Of a DNA stretch of 64,000 nucleotides, positions 35,644-44,185 are shown in pieces. The position numbers and the translations under genes were made by a program. Origin of the DNA: Rickettsiales bacterium (lineage in GTDB: Bacteria > Pseudomonadota > Alphaproteobacteria > Rickettsiales > JAJNBL01); assembly GCA_021156175.1 (NCBI GenBank), contig JAJNBL010000001.1:186001-250000 (forward strand), in the 5' to 3' direction. The notes beneath the pieces were generated by a model, which was not told the DNA's origin, did not search any database, and saw only the letters and a list, made by a program, of their open reading frames with translations. The first letter of the stretch is position 1. Each line of letters opens with the position of its first letter.

Positions 35644-35677
35644 AGCTAAACCCTGTTATAAAATGCAGGGTTTAGCT
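35644..35677. terminator. Perfect 12-bp hairpin between convergent genes
   Basis: AGCTAAACCCTG (35644-35655) and CAGGGTTTAGCT (35666-35677) form a perfect stem with a 10-base loop. It lies between the GTPase stop and the stop of the minus-strand gene, as expected for a shared terminator, though the flanking T-run is weak. Confidence 0.7.
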
Positions 35678-35684
35678 CATATAC

Positions 35685-36974
35685 TTAATGCCACAGCCTA
35701 AACCACGCCCGTTTCCACCACAGCGCACGCGTCAAGCGCATCCGGTATTTCTCACCAGAAATCGCTTCATACGCCGCAATGCATCCGGGAATCACTTCTT
35801 TGTAATATACCTGATAGAGACCTGCCATCATCACGGATGTGCCCTTATGGCCCCATTTATTTACTTGCTGCGGTACCCGCGCCAACGCCTCTACGCACGC
35901 AATTGCCTCTTCTTTGATCTTATCCTCGAACTTATAAACATCCGCCTGCGGTGTGAGATTCGCCGCCATATCGCCAAGCATCTTTTCAATCTGATGCGCT
36001 GGATAAGGAGTCTTCGGGAACGTAAAAATAAATCCCAGTTTCTTTTGGCTTGCACGGAAAAAGAACCAGCGCTTATGCCACCAAAGCCGCAGATAAATCA
36101 TGGAACCCTTAAGCTCACGTTTTTGGGTAAGGTAAAATTTGAGCGCATTCTCCAGCGTCAATAATTCTCCAAGCCCAATGTGATAAAAGAGTTTGCGGAT
36201 CTTCTCGACGCGCTCGATATCATAAAGCCGCGCCTCTCGTACATGAGGATGCGCACGAGTAGCCCCCAGATCGCTGGCATAACGTGATATCTGATTGCCT
36301 TTCGCATCGCGCCTGATATCGGAATAATGCCCAATCTCTTGTCCACCAATCACAAGCAATCGTGCAATCGCCGCCTTCCCATCCATCGGATGCATATCCG
36401 GTTTTTCTTCGGTAAATGGATCACCACCTAGCGAAATAAACACTTCTGCCTTCATTCCATCGGTACTCTGCAAGCCGCTGCTGGTGCCAACCGACTGCCA
36501 AGATTGCATATCAAGCATGTCGCCTACCATATGCGAAAACGATACAAACACAGGGATTCGCTCTACCAGCATCAGCTTAATCACCGACGGATGGGCCGCC
36601 TGCACCACCAACCGTGCCAGCTTTACCTCGATTTCATCACTCACAGGAGTAAAACGCAGGATCTCTTTTTTAAGCCGCTCAAATTCTTCCTTCGCCTTTT
36701 TGTGTGCTCCTTGCCGGTGCTGATATTGGAGTGAACGTGTGATGATCTTGAGTGTTCGATCCGTATGAAGTGGATGAAATAATTCGCGATGACTAAAGAC
36801 GAGATAAATATTCTCATGCGGCCGTGAGAATCGTATGAAATTCATCCGCTCATCAGCTTCAATCCGCAAACGACCTGATTGCACAAGCTGTTGGGCTAAG
36901 GCCTCAAGCTCCTTATACATCTCCACGGAATGCAAAGCAGGTTTTCGGAAAGTAACATCGTAAATATTATCCAT
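35685..36974 (-). CDS. Conserved protein of unknown function with a degenerate HExxH-like motif
   Basis: 429 residues with no signal peptide. The N-terminal half (about residues 1-190) is mixed alpha/beta. At residues 208-220 it reads VIGGQEIGHYSDI, which resembles a metalloprotease HExxH helix with the first His replaced by Gln212. The C-terminal part is rich in aromatic and basic residues (LRLWWHKRWFFFR, near 300) and ends WWKRAWFRLWH. It vaguely recalls a Rickettsiales family of unknown function (DUF2748), which I could not confirm. It is convergent with the GTPase gene. Confidence 0.7.
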   Translation of the reverse strand: MDNIYDVTFRKPALHSVEMYKELEALAQQLVQSGRLRIEADERMNFIRFSRPHENIYLVFSHRELFHPLHTDRTLKIITRSLQYQHRQGAHKKAKEEFERLKKEILRFTPVSDEIEVKLARLVVQAAHPSVIKLMLVERIPVFVSFSHMVGDMLDMQSWQSVGTSSGLQSTDGMKAEVFISLGGDPFTEEKPDMHPMDGKAAIARLLVIGGQEIGHYSDIRRDAKGNQISRYASDLGATRAHPHVREARLYDIERVEKIRKLFYHIGLGELLTLENALKFYLTQKRELKGSMIYLRLWWHKRWFFFRASQKKLGFIFTFPKTPYPAHQIEKMLGDMAANLTPQADVYKFEDKIKEEAIACVEALARVPQQVNKWGHKGTSVMMAGLYQVYYKEVIPGCIAAYEAISGEKYRMRLTRALWWKRAWFRLWH

Positions 36975-37082
36975 GGGGGGGAAGTTTATGTGATTTTATT
37001 GAGATTGGAAAGCAAATCGCTTGCCTTTTTCACTCTTACGATAGTAATATTATTTAATAAATTACACCATTGTCCAGGCCGT

Positions 37083-38825
37083 ATGAAAGAACAATTTAAA
37101 ACTTCCATCAAAATTCGACTTAAACAGACGAAAGATACCATCCTAAAATCACGTGTGGATGAATTTGTGCATGTGGCAATGGACCCCACTGTAGATAACG
37201 GGCGGAAACAATCACTACTGGCGGCTATTAATCAGGTTCTGGAAGATACTATTTCCCACACACCCAAAGCTTCTGGCACGCGCGAAAGTGAAGCGCTTAT
37301 CGATACTCTTCGGCAAGCCATTACAAAAAAATATCCTAATGCTACAAGCCCGTTTTATGATTTCTTTGCTGACCTGAAAAAACAAAATGTGGATTTACCG
37401 GGTAATCTTAAATTTATCCAAAAACAATTACCTGTCATAGATTTAGTCGTCGAAAAGTTGACGGCATCCCTTAGGCAATTCAAAGGAACCACCGATACCT
37501 TCTCTCTTATGTACATCTGCTGCAATGAAACACAAGTATTAAAGGCTGTGAAGGATACACTGGATCAACCTTATCAAGATCTCCTCAACACCTATCCTCA
37601 GCACGCAGAGGGAATTTCTCCTAAAGACCAACAAGAAATCGATGCCTTTTTAGTAAAAGTACTAGAAGATTGCGGCACATCTGTGCCTTTCATACAGAAA
37701 CGTATATGGAATAATTTGCCTGAGAGAAACATTGGCACTCTATTAAAGCTTCAGACCAATGAACAAGAAGCATTTCCGAATATCATGCACAAGGTTTTGG
37801 AAAAGCAGATACGAGGTGGAATTACTTACCAACATCTTCGTCATTGTATCATTGAACAGGCGATGGTTTACCAGAATAGGCTTAAACTTTTTTGTGAACT
37901 TACCAACCTTGAGTACCCTTACACAAAACACTTTGAAACCCTACAAACAAAGAAGGTTGAATGCTTAGAACAAAAGCCAAAGCTACCAAATATAATAAAA
38001 ATATCCAGCACACTCTGGGATGATCTAGATTTACCTCGTTACATGAATTCAGCCCTCTATATAATCTCAGAAAGTAACATGCGAGAGCTGAATAATAAGC
38101 TTTTTCGTGTAGATTTACTCAATTCATTAGGTAATTTCAATTCCGATAATCCTGACCTGAAAGCGGTTTTTACCACTTTCGCCTCCCTACTATTTGCTTA
38201 TCAATACCGGGAACAACATATTGCTGATTTCTATGGCAAAGAACCAATCTACAGAATTTCAGATCTATTAGCTAAACGGTTTTCTTTTGAGGATTCTAAA
38301 GCCGCCTTGAAACAAAGCGCAACCTTGCGTGACACTGCAACAATAGAGGCTCTGCAGGAATATGTGAGTGACCCAAATTTTAATGCCACAACGTTAGACA
38401 ATTTACTATGCACAAAAATCGCAGAAACTCCTTTTCGGAAACACTCCCTATCTACATCAGGAGGCACCAATTATCAAACAATGCAGCATCTTGGAAAAAC
38501 ATTCGGCGATGCGACACAACCTACCCGTCGGCGTGCAGCCACTTTTCAAACAATGGAACCCGCCGCACCTTCGCTGACTCCTTCCGCGGAAGCAAAAATA
38601 CCTATAGCACCACAGCCACGTCCTTCACTAGAAAGCGTTCCAGAACAGGAAAGAGAAATTGGCACATCTGCTTCCTCGCCAAGCCATGTCCAAAAAATTA
38701 GCAGCAATGATGAAAGCTGGAGAACACGTTTTCAGGGGCGCAAACTTCCCTCAATCCCCGTTAAGCCAGACACCAAAAGCATCACTGGACAGACCTCTTC
38801 TTCAAACACACTCATCAAAAAATAA
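37083..38825 (+). CDS. Large accessory protein with proline-rich tail, paralogue 1 of a tandem pair
   Basis: 580 residues from ATG 37083; the open frame upstream to 36930 overlaps the divergent gene and lacks a good start. No signal peptide or known domain. It shares with the 39015 product a central block (GITYQHLRHCIIEQAMVYQN versus GITYEGMVTRTLKQGMEYHG), a LEYPYTKHFETL/TSYPYEAALKTL segment and a downstream TLDNLLCTKI/ALNDLLCRAI segment. Both end in a Pro/Ser-rich disordered tail containing SVPEQE. Mostly helical by composition. Likely an acquired effector-type or structural protein (inference). Confidence 0.68.
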   Translation: MKEQFKTSIKIRLKQTKDTILKSRVDEFVHVAMDPTVDNGRKQSLLAAINQVLEDTISHTPKASGTRESEALIDTLRQAITKKYPNATSPFYDFFADLKKQNVDLPGNLKFIQKQLPVIDLVVEKLTASLRQFKGTTDTFSLMYICCNETQVLKAVKDTLDQPYQDLLNTYPQHAEGISPKDQQEIDAFLVKVLEDCGTSVPFIQKRIWNNLPERNIGTLLKLQTNEQEAFPNIMHKVLEKQIRGGITYQHLRHCIIEQAMVYQNRLKLFCELTNLEYPYTKHFETLQTKKVECLEQKPKLPNIIKISSTLWDDLDLPRYMNSALYIISESNMRELNNKLFRVDLLNSLGNFNSDNPDLKAVFTTFASLLFAYQYREQHIADFYGKEPIYRISDLLAKRFSFEDSKAALKQSATLRDTATIEALQEYVSDPNFNATTLDNLLCTKIAETPFRKHSLSTSGGTNYQTMQHLGKTFGDATQPTRRRAATFQTMEPAAPSLTPSAEAKIPIAPQPRPSLESVPEQEREIGTSASSPSHVQKISSNDESWRTRFQGRKLPSIPVKPDTKSITGQTSSSNTLIKK

Positions 38826-38841
38826 AAAGGTCCAGCACCTT

Positions 38842-38888
38842 AACGCTAAATAATTCCCGCAGCTACAGGAAGATTTTTGATTAAGATT
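38842..38888 (-). pseudogene. Relic of the 3' end of the IscA/SufA gene
   Basis: Read on the minus strand this stretch encodes NLNQKSSCSCGN, aligning with the NPNKKASCGCGE end of the intact gene at 40904-41248, including the CxC ligands. Alignment is about 80 percent over 40 bases, with a one-base deletion after the second Cys that breaks the frame. It starts about 17 bases after the paralogue-1 stop, whereas the intact copy's stop codon overlaps that of paralogue 2. Confidence 0.75.
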
Positions 38889-39014
38889 TCTCCCCACGAA
38901 TTCGAGGGAGCTGAAAAGAAAAGCGAGCACAACCCCGCTCTTTGCTTGATTGCCGAAAGTGTTTACGATAGTAATGAGGTCTGAAAAATTAAATTAATCA
39001 CCTGTGTAGCCGCT

Positions 39015-40907
39015 ATGAAAAACACCTCTTTAGACGAATTGAAGCAAAATGTACGTAACTCCATCCCCGATGCGTTAGAAAAAGCAAAAAACGTGCTTAT
39101 CGAAAGTGCAAATGAATATTACGATCGTATTAAAGAAGAATATCCCGGTAGTATCGGTTACCTCATCGCTATGCAAACCGTTGTAAATGAGGAAAAAGTC
39201 CTTGCTTCCATTAAAAGCGAACTTGGGGATACCTACAAACACCTCCATAATGCCCTTACCGAGGAATACAAAGAAAAACCAGACAAAGCCGATATTGTCC
39301 AAAAAGAAACCGATAAACTTATCGTAGATAAACTTAAAGAAACAAGACTTTCCACCCTTGCCATACAACAAATGGCATGGGGATTCTTACCTGCAGAACA
39401 TACCAACATCAAAAACATAGACTTGATTCAAAAAAGTGAAGATTCCGTATTTCAAGATACAGTTGAGAAATTCCTTACAGAAGAAATACGCGAAGGTATT
39501 ACTTATGAAGGGATGGTTACACGTACTTTAAAGCAAGGAATGGAGTACCATGGACGGCTTTCTCTTTTTTATAAACTCAATGCAACATCCTATCCTTATG
39601 AAGCAGCACTTAAAACACTAAAAGATAATAAATCCCAATGGATTGAAAATTCAAAAGGCACCATGGAACATGGGACACGCCAAAAATTATTAGGAGCGCT
39701 TCTCCCTCTTTTTCCTAATCAACTCGCTATCCTGACGCGTGTTATTGTCCCCGCGAAAGAACAGTTACAGCACATAAACAGAGAAACACTAAGTAATGAG
39801 CTGAGAAATATATGGAAACAGTCTGAGGATAAAGACTGGACACCGCAATATCTTTATTCCCTGTGCGCGGGGAAATTATTTTCCTATGCAGAACGGGATC
39901 AACGTATCCAAGAACTTTGCCAGACAGCTACGCTTACCGACATTAAAATAGAACTCGATACCTCTGATCTGGCGAAGAGAATAAGTTATGCCAATAAAAT
40001 GCCTACCCTACAAACAGACGCACTACTCCGGGCAGAATTCACTATCGACACATTAAGAAACATAACAAATCCCAAAAAAGGGTTAGTCGACGTAAAAGCC
40101 TTAAACGATTTGCTTTGTAGAGCTATTACAGACCCCACTCAAGAGCAAAGCACATTGCGTAGTTATAAACACAAGAACCGCCCTTCCCTATCTGATCAGC
40201 ATTATGGGGATAAGCTTGCTGCATTCAACGCTCGTAAAACCGAACAAGCAACCACTCATGCAGCATCGCAAGAGAGTAAAGGCCAGGGACGTTACAACAC
40301 ACTTACACGCCAAAGAGCACAATCCACTCTTGAAAAACCCATAAATCCTATTTCCCGTAACCTTTCTCTTTCTTCTACCTATGAGGAATCGGAAATAGTA
40401 ACACTTATTCGTCCAAAGCGTCCAACCCGGCCAGCTCCTTCCCTGACTGTATCACCTACCCCACCACCCCGACCAACGACAGAACCTTCTTTAACCTTAT
40501 CTGATATTCAAAAGGAAATAACGATTGTCACCTCAGAAACATTGACATTATCGCGTTCCACTGCACAAAGAAACGGAGCCCCTAAGCCCTTGCCGAGACG
40601 GCCTTCTCCTCCCCATTCCGTACCAGAACAAGAAAAGAAAACTTCGGGCGCTATATCATTACCTGCTGCTACCCAGCAGGTAGAAATGGCCGCTCCTAGC
40701 ATTCGCGTTGAAAAACCCACTCCAGCGCAAAACAGCTGGGAACAGAGAACTCAAACCAATCGACCCTCTTCGAGCACGACACGTCCTCGCAGCATATCCT
40801 CCGTTACGGCTGATGGACCATCAAGCGTAGTGAATTTACGAGAACGATTTGAAAGACTTATAAAAGAGAATCCCGCACCCGAAGCCCGGGGTAACCGAAG
40901 GGATTAA
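39015..40907 (+). CDS. Large accessory protein with proline-rich tail, paralogue 2
   Basis: 630 residues, no signal peptide. Residues about 1-390 are Lys/Glu-rich helical and carry the blocks shared with the 37083 product. Residues about 395-630 are low-complexity and rich in Pro, Ser, Thr and Arg, with SH3-ligand-like stretches such as PTPPPRPTTEP (P-x-x-P-x-R) and PKPLPRRPSPPHSVPEQE. The C-terminal VVNLRERFERLIKEN may be a short helix. It overlaps the convergent IscA/SufA gene by 4 bases. Eukaryote-style proline motifs suggest a host-directed protein, but no secretion signal is proven. Confidence 0.68.
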   Translation: MKNTSLDELKQNVRNSIPDALEKAKNVLIESANEYYDRIKEEYPGSIGYLIAMQTVVNEEKVLASIKSELGDTYKHLHNALTEEYKEKPDKADIVQKETDKLIVDKLKETRLSTLAIQQMAWGFLPAEHTNIKNIDLIQKSEDSVFQDTVEKFLTEEIREGITYEGMVTRTLKQGMEYHGRLSLFYKLNATSYPYEAALKTLKDNKSQWIENSKGTMEHGTRQKLLGALLPLFPNQLAILTRVIVPAKEQLQHINRETLSNELRNIWKQSEDKDWTPQYLYSLCAGKLFSYAERDQRIQELCQTATLTDIKIELDTSDLAKRISYANKMPTLQTDALLRAEFTIDTLRNITNPKKGLVDVKALNDLLCRAITDPTQEQSTLRSYKHKNRPSLSDQHYGDKLAAFNARKTEQATTHAASQESKGQGRYNTLTRQRAQSTLEKPINPISRNLSLSSTYEESEIVTLIRPKRPTRPAPSLTVSPTPPPRPTTEPSLTLSDIQKEITIVTSETLTLSRSTAQRNGAPKPLPRRPSPPHSVPEQEKKTSGAISLPAATQQVEMAAPSIRVEKPTPAQNSWEQRTQTNRPSSSTTRPRSISSVTADGPSSVVNLRERFERLIKENPAPEARGNRRD

Positions 40908-41248
40908 ACGCTAAACGATTCCCCGCAGCCGCAGGAAGCTTTTTTGTTGGGATTGTTGAAAACAAAACGAGATGTGAGTGTGTCTTCAATGAAATCCATC
41001 TCCGTGCCAATCAAGTGCAGCACGGCGGTGGGTTCCACGAACAGTTTGACGCCTTTTGCATCAATAACTTCTTCGCCTGGACGTGCATTTTCGGCATAAT
41101 CGATATTATAGCTTAAGCCCGCACAGCCGCCTTTGACCGTCCCCACCCGTAAACCCATCACAGGTTTTTGGCTTTTGGCCAGAAGGTATTGTATCCGCTG
41201 TGCGGCGGCATCGGTGACACTTAATATCGCGGGACGAGCTGTTTCCAT
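40904..41248 (-). CDS. IscA/SufA/ErpA-type Fe-S carrier protein (HesB family)
   Basis: 114 residues with the three conserved cysteines Cys42 (GGCAGLSY), Cys106 and Cys108 (SCGCGESF). A-type carriers receive clusters from the SUF scaffold and deliver them to apoproteins. The suf operon lies 8 kb upstream, and the accessory island now separates the two. Which A-type (SufA, ErpA or IscA) cannot be settled from sequence here. A relic of its 3' end lies at 38842-38888. Confidence 0.93.
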   Translation of the reverse strand: METARPAILSVTDAAAQRIQYLLAKSQKPVMGLRVGTVKGGCAGLSYNIDYAENARPGEEVIDAKGVKLFVEPTAVLHLIGTEMDFIEDTLTSRFVFNNPNKKASCGCGESFSV

Positions 41249-41286
41249 ATCCCTATTATATTGAAAATATTAGGGGTTGGCAATCC

Positions 41287-44046
41287 TCAAAAGCCATAGG
41301 AAGAAGCTAACTTTCGCAATACCAGCTGGTGACCACTGGTTACGGGTGTTTCTTTCGAAAGTTCTGCAAGGGCAGGCTTATCGGTAGGCAATAGCTGTAA
41401 ACGCCGCATCTGTGGCCCATCCACCTCAATGGCATAAAGTCCATAAGGCACCTTTTGGAACAGGAAGAAGCCATCATAGGCCGATCGAGCAGTCGCCACG
41501 GTTTTGCCATCCTTCCCTATCAAATGGAGTTCCACATTGGCAAGCGGCTCGCTCACCCATTCGCCATGCAAGCTCCAAAACTCGATCATGACTACTCCAT
41601 CCACCTCGCCTGTCGGGATTACCGGAATACTTACCGGCACCATCCGCCCAGGCCTTGCAATCAGATTCACTCCACGTTTTTGTAAATCCCAATACGGGTC
41701 TTCGAGTGATGCAGTATCAACAATAATCGGCGTTGTATCGTATCCCCGCACCCCTTGAAGCACCGCTATCCCTTGGGCATTGGAGCTATCTTTCAACTTA
41801 CCTCTACCCTTATAAAACCCAACCTTCTCAAGCGGTGTATCGCCAGCATCAAACACACCATCATTATCTTCATCCAGAAACGTCCGGAGCGATGCTGTCC
41901 CTTGCGATGCCAAAGGGCTTGATGTCATAAGCCATTTTTTCTCGTGTGGTTCTTGTCCTAAACTAAAGCTTAAGGTCGTTTCAATTATCCAGATCCCATC
42001 CGTATCGTAGCGCTGATTTATCCCCCACCAGAGCATATCAAATTTCCGGCTTATCCCTGCACTATACAGCGTACGCGCGCCATTTTCCATTTCGCGTGCC
42101 ACCCCCACCCGGATATCCGCATCAGGAGCAATGGCATAATCTCCGATCAATGCCACATGCCGCATCGCTGCATCCGGCACAATGCCATAACCCACTTCCC
42201 CGCGTATCCCGAAATCCCCTCGCCGCAAGCTGGTAAGAAACTCTCCTTGGAGCCTTTCGTCATCGGAAAGCATCCCTTCGCCCCGCCTGATATCGTAACG
42301 CAAGAAATGGGTCAGCGAAAGCGGAAGCGCTTCTGACGGCGTGATAAAGGTTGAGCTCCGCTGCTCAATTTCCACATGATCCTGCCCATCCGTAAAGCGC
42401 TCCAAATCGCTGCGTAAGCTTAACGAGATCGGCGGAACGGGATCCATCAAAGTGGCCACTGCGCCATCCGCTCGGAAGGTAGAACGCGAGAGCAGCGGGT
42501 TCATGATACTACCCGTATCCTCGCTTGCAAAATCCATAAATTGGTGATGCTCAAACGATAAGCTTGTACGTCCCACATTCGTACGCAATGCTGATTGGAG
42601 TGCCGTACCGCCCTGCTCAAGCTCTTGGCTCACCCCAAGGATAGTTAAAAACCGATCCCAACTATAGCGCCCACCGGAAGAAACATAGGTCGCACTCGCT
42701 CCATCTTCGAGTGGCACATGCACGGCATTCCCCGTAAGCGACAAATTCCGCGAAAGTTTATGCTCTAATTCTCCAGTGAATCGTGATTTCCCCGTGGTTT
42801 TGGCATTTTCAGGCGTTGGATCGACATCAATTAAGTCGGTATTATCTTCCGCCGCGGAGAATTGATAATAGGTTTTCCCTTTATCCAACTGCACACCATC
42901 CACTTGGTAATGCTGAATCTCTTCGCGCTTCTCGCCATGCGGTCCATAAAACACCAGCCGCAGGATGTTCAACCCCGTTACTAATGGCACATCTGTGAAT
43001 GTATATAACCCCTTATCAGATGCCTGATCAAACATCAGCAACGTATCATTCCGGTATAATTCTACCTGCCAACCGGATGCAATATCGCCTTGCAGCGTAA
43101 TACGATCAAAATCCACCACGCGACCGCGCACCGGATAATTCGAGACTACGGCTCCCTTCGTATTTTGCGACTGTGCAATCAACGGAATCTGTGGCGTCAA
43201 CACATCGCCAGCGCTTAACTGTGAAGCCTTCATCGGCCCCAGCAGGTCGTTATTTAAGGACTTCCTCCCCAATGTCAGACGGGCGTAATTAATCCCTTTC
43301 TCGTCCGATCCGCGGATAAAACTTGTGCTATCCATAAACATTAAATCCTGCGTCATCAGGACCGATGCATCATTGGTCACGCCTTCCCTTCCCGTTAACG
43401 GTTTATGATAACGGGAGGTCATCCGCACATCCGCGGTAGGAGGACTGATAATTTCATACGGAACCGACTGCACCGGCAAATCCTTATAAAGCTCGGCAGG
43501 ATTCGACTCTCGACGCGCAGAATGCTGCTTCTCCCTAAGCAGTGCCGCTTCCAAAGGCAGCGTCACGGTCGAAGAAAGCGTCAACCTTTGTTGGGGTACA
43601 GAGAGATCAATATGCAGCGGAAGCCAGCGCATTAAGGTGTTCGCTTCGACATAAAGATCATCCGGATAGCGCTCCACCTCCCCTTCCGCGAAAGTTTCCC
43701 GATCCCCTGCAATAATGGCTTCACGGCTTGCAAGATTCATTGAAAAACGCTTCGAGGGATCCACCACCCACCCTTCCGCTTGGCCCTCTTCTACCATCAC
43801 AGTGATGGGAAATTGGAGTAAATTTGCAATCCCTTGGAGCGGTAGATAAAGTCTTCCTTGCGCATAATAGGCCGCCATCCCATCCGATAAAGGAAGCTTC
43901 CCTTGTTTGGTATGTAAGTTTACTTCCAGGATTAATAACTCATCGTCCGAAGGCTTCGCCTGCGCAGAAAATGGCACAGCGCAGCACCAGACGCACAGCG
44001 CAACCATCAGGACCGCATAAAAAATATTTTTCTGATATATCATCAT
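41287..44046 (-). CDS. Usher-like outer-membrane beta-barrel protein
   Basis: 919 residues from an ATG with AGGGG nine bases upstream (an earlier ATG at 44070 has its AAGGAG directly abutting). A signal peptide spans about residues 1-30 (ends AQA). The N-domain has LPLQGIANLLQF and the middle WQVELYRNDTLLMF/GLYTFTDVPL, a pattern of fimbrial-usher-like (FimD/PapC) plugs. Alternating amphipathic strands follow (about residues 390-700). Near residue 735 is an SdrD-B-like DEDNDGVFDAGDTPLEKV calcium-type motif, then a carboxypeptidase-regulatory-like C-terminus. No chaperone or pilin gene is adjacent. Confidence 0.6.
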   Translation of the reverse strand: MMIYQKNIFYAVLMVALCVWCCAVPFSAQAKPSDDELLILEVNLHTKQGKLPLSDGMAAYYAQGRLYLPLQGIANLLQFPITVMVEEGQAEGWVVDPSKRFSMNLASREAIIAGDRETFAEGEVERYPDDLYVEANTLMRWLPLHIDLSVPQQRLTLSSTVTLPLEAALLREKQHSARRESNPAELYKDLPVQSVPYEIISPPTADVRMTSRYHKPLTGREGVTNDASVLMTQDLMFMDSTSFIRGSDEKGINYARLTLGRKSLNNDLLGPMKASQLSAGDVLTPQIPLIAQSQNTKGAVVSNYPVRGRVVDFDRITLQGDIASGWQVELYRNDTLLMFDQASDKGLYTFTDVPLVTGLNILRLVFYGPHGEKREEIQHYQVDGVQLDKGKTYYQFSAAEDNTDLIDVDPTPENAKTTGKSRFTGELEHKLSRNLSLTGNAVHVPLEDGASATYVSSGGRYSWDRFLTILGVSQELEQGGTALQSALRTNVGRTSLSFEHHQFMDFASEDTGSIMNPLLSRSTFRADGAVATLMDPVPPISLSLRSDLERFTDGQDHVEIEQRSSTFITPSEALPLSLTHFLRYDIRRGEGMLSDDERLQGEFLTSLRRGDFGIRGEVGYGIVPDAAMRHVALIGDYAIAPDADIRVGVAREMENGARTLYSAGISRKFDMLWWGINQRYDTDGIWIIETTLSFSLGQEPHEKKWLMTSSPLASQGTASLRTFLDEDNDGVFDAGDTPLEKVGFYKGRGKLKDSSNAQGIAVLQGVRGYDTTPIIVDTASLEDPYWDLQKRGVNLIARPGRMVPVSIPVIPTGEVDGVVMIEFWSLHGEWVSEPLANVELHLIGKDGKTVATARSAYDGFFLFQKVPYGLYAIEVDGPQMRRLQLLPTDKPALAELSKETPVTSGHQLVLRKLASSYGF

Positions 44047-44185
44047 TAAGGATAGCCCCTGCGTTGCCATCTCCTTAGAAACAGCAGGAAGTTGTGCAAA
44101 ATAAGAGGGCGGATATTGTCGCGTGTGTGCGGTGAAGTCAAGAAGGGATTTGGTTCTTTCTGTATGTCAATAAGATGAAGTAGAA

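Noticed and set aside
36930-37082. N-terminal extension of paralogue 1
   Set aside because: It overlaps the start of the divergent 35685-36974 gene. The ATG at 37083 aligns better with the start of paralogue 2.
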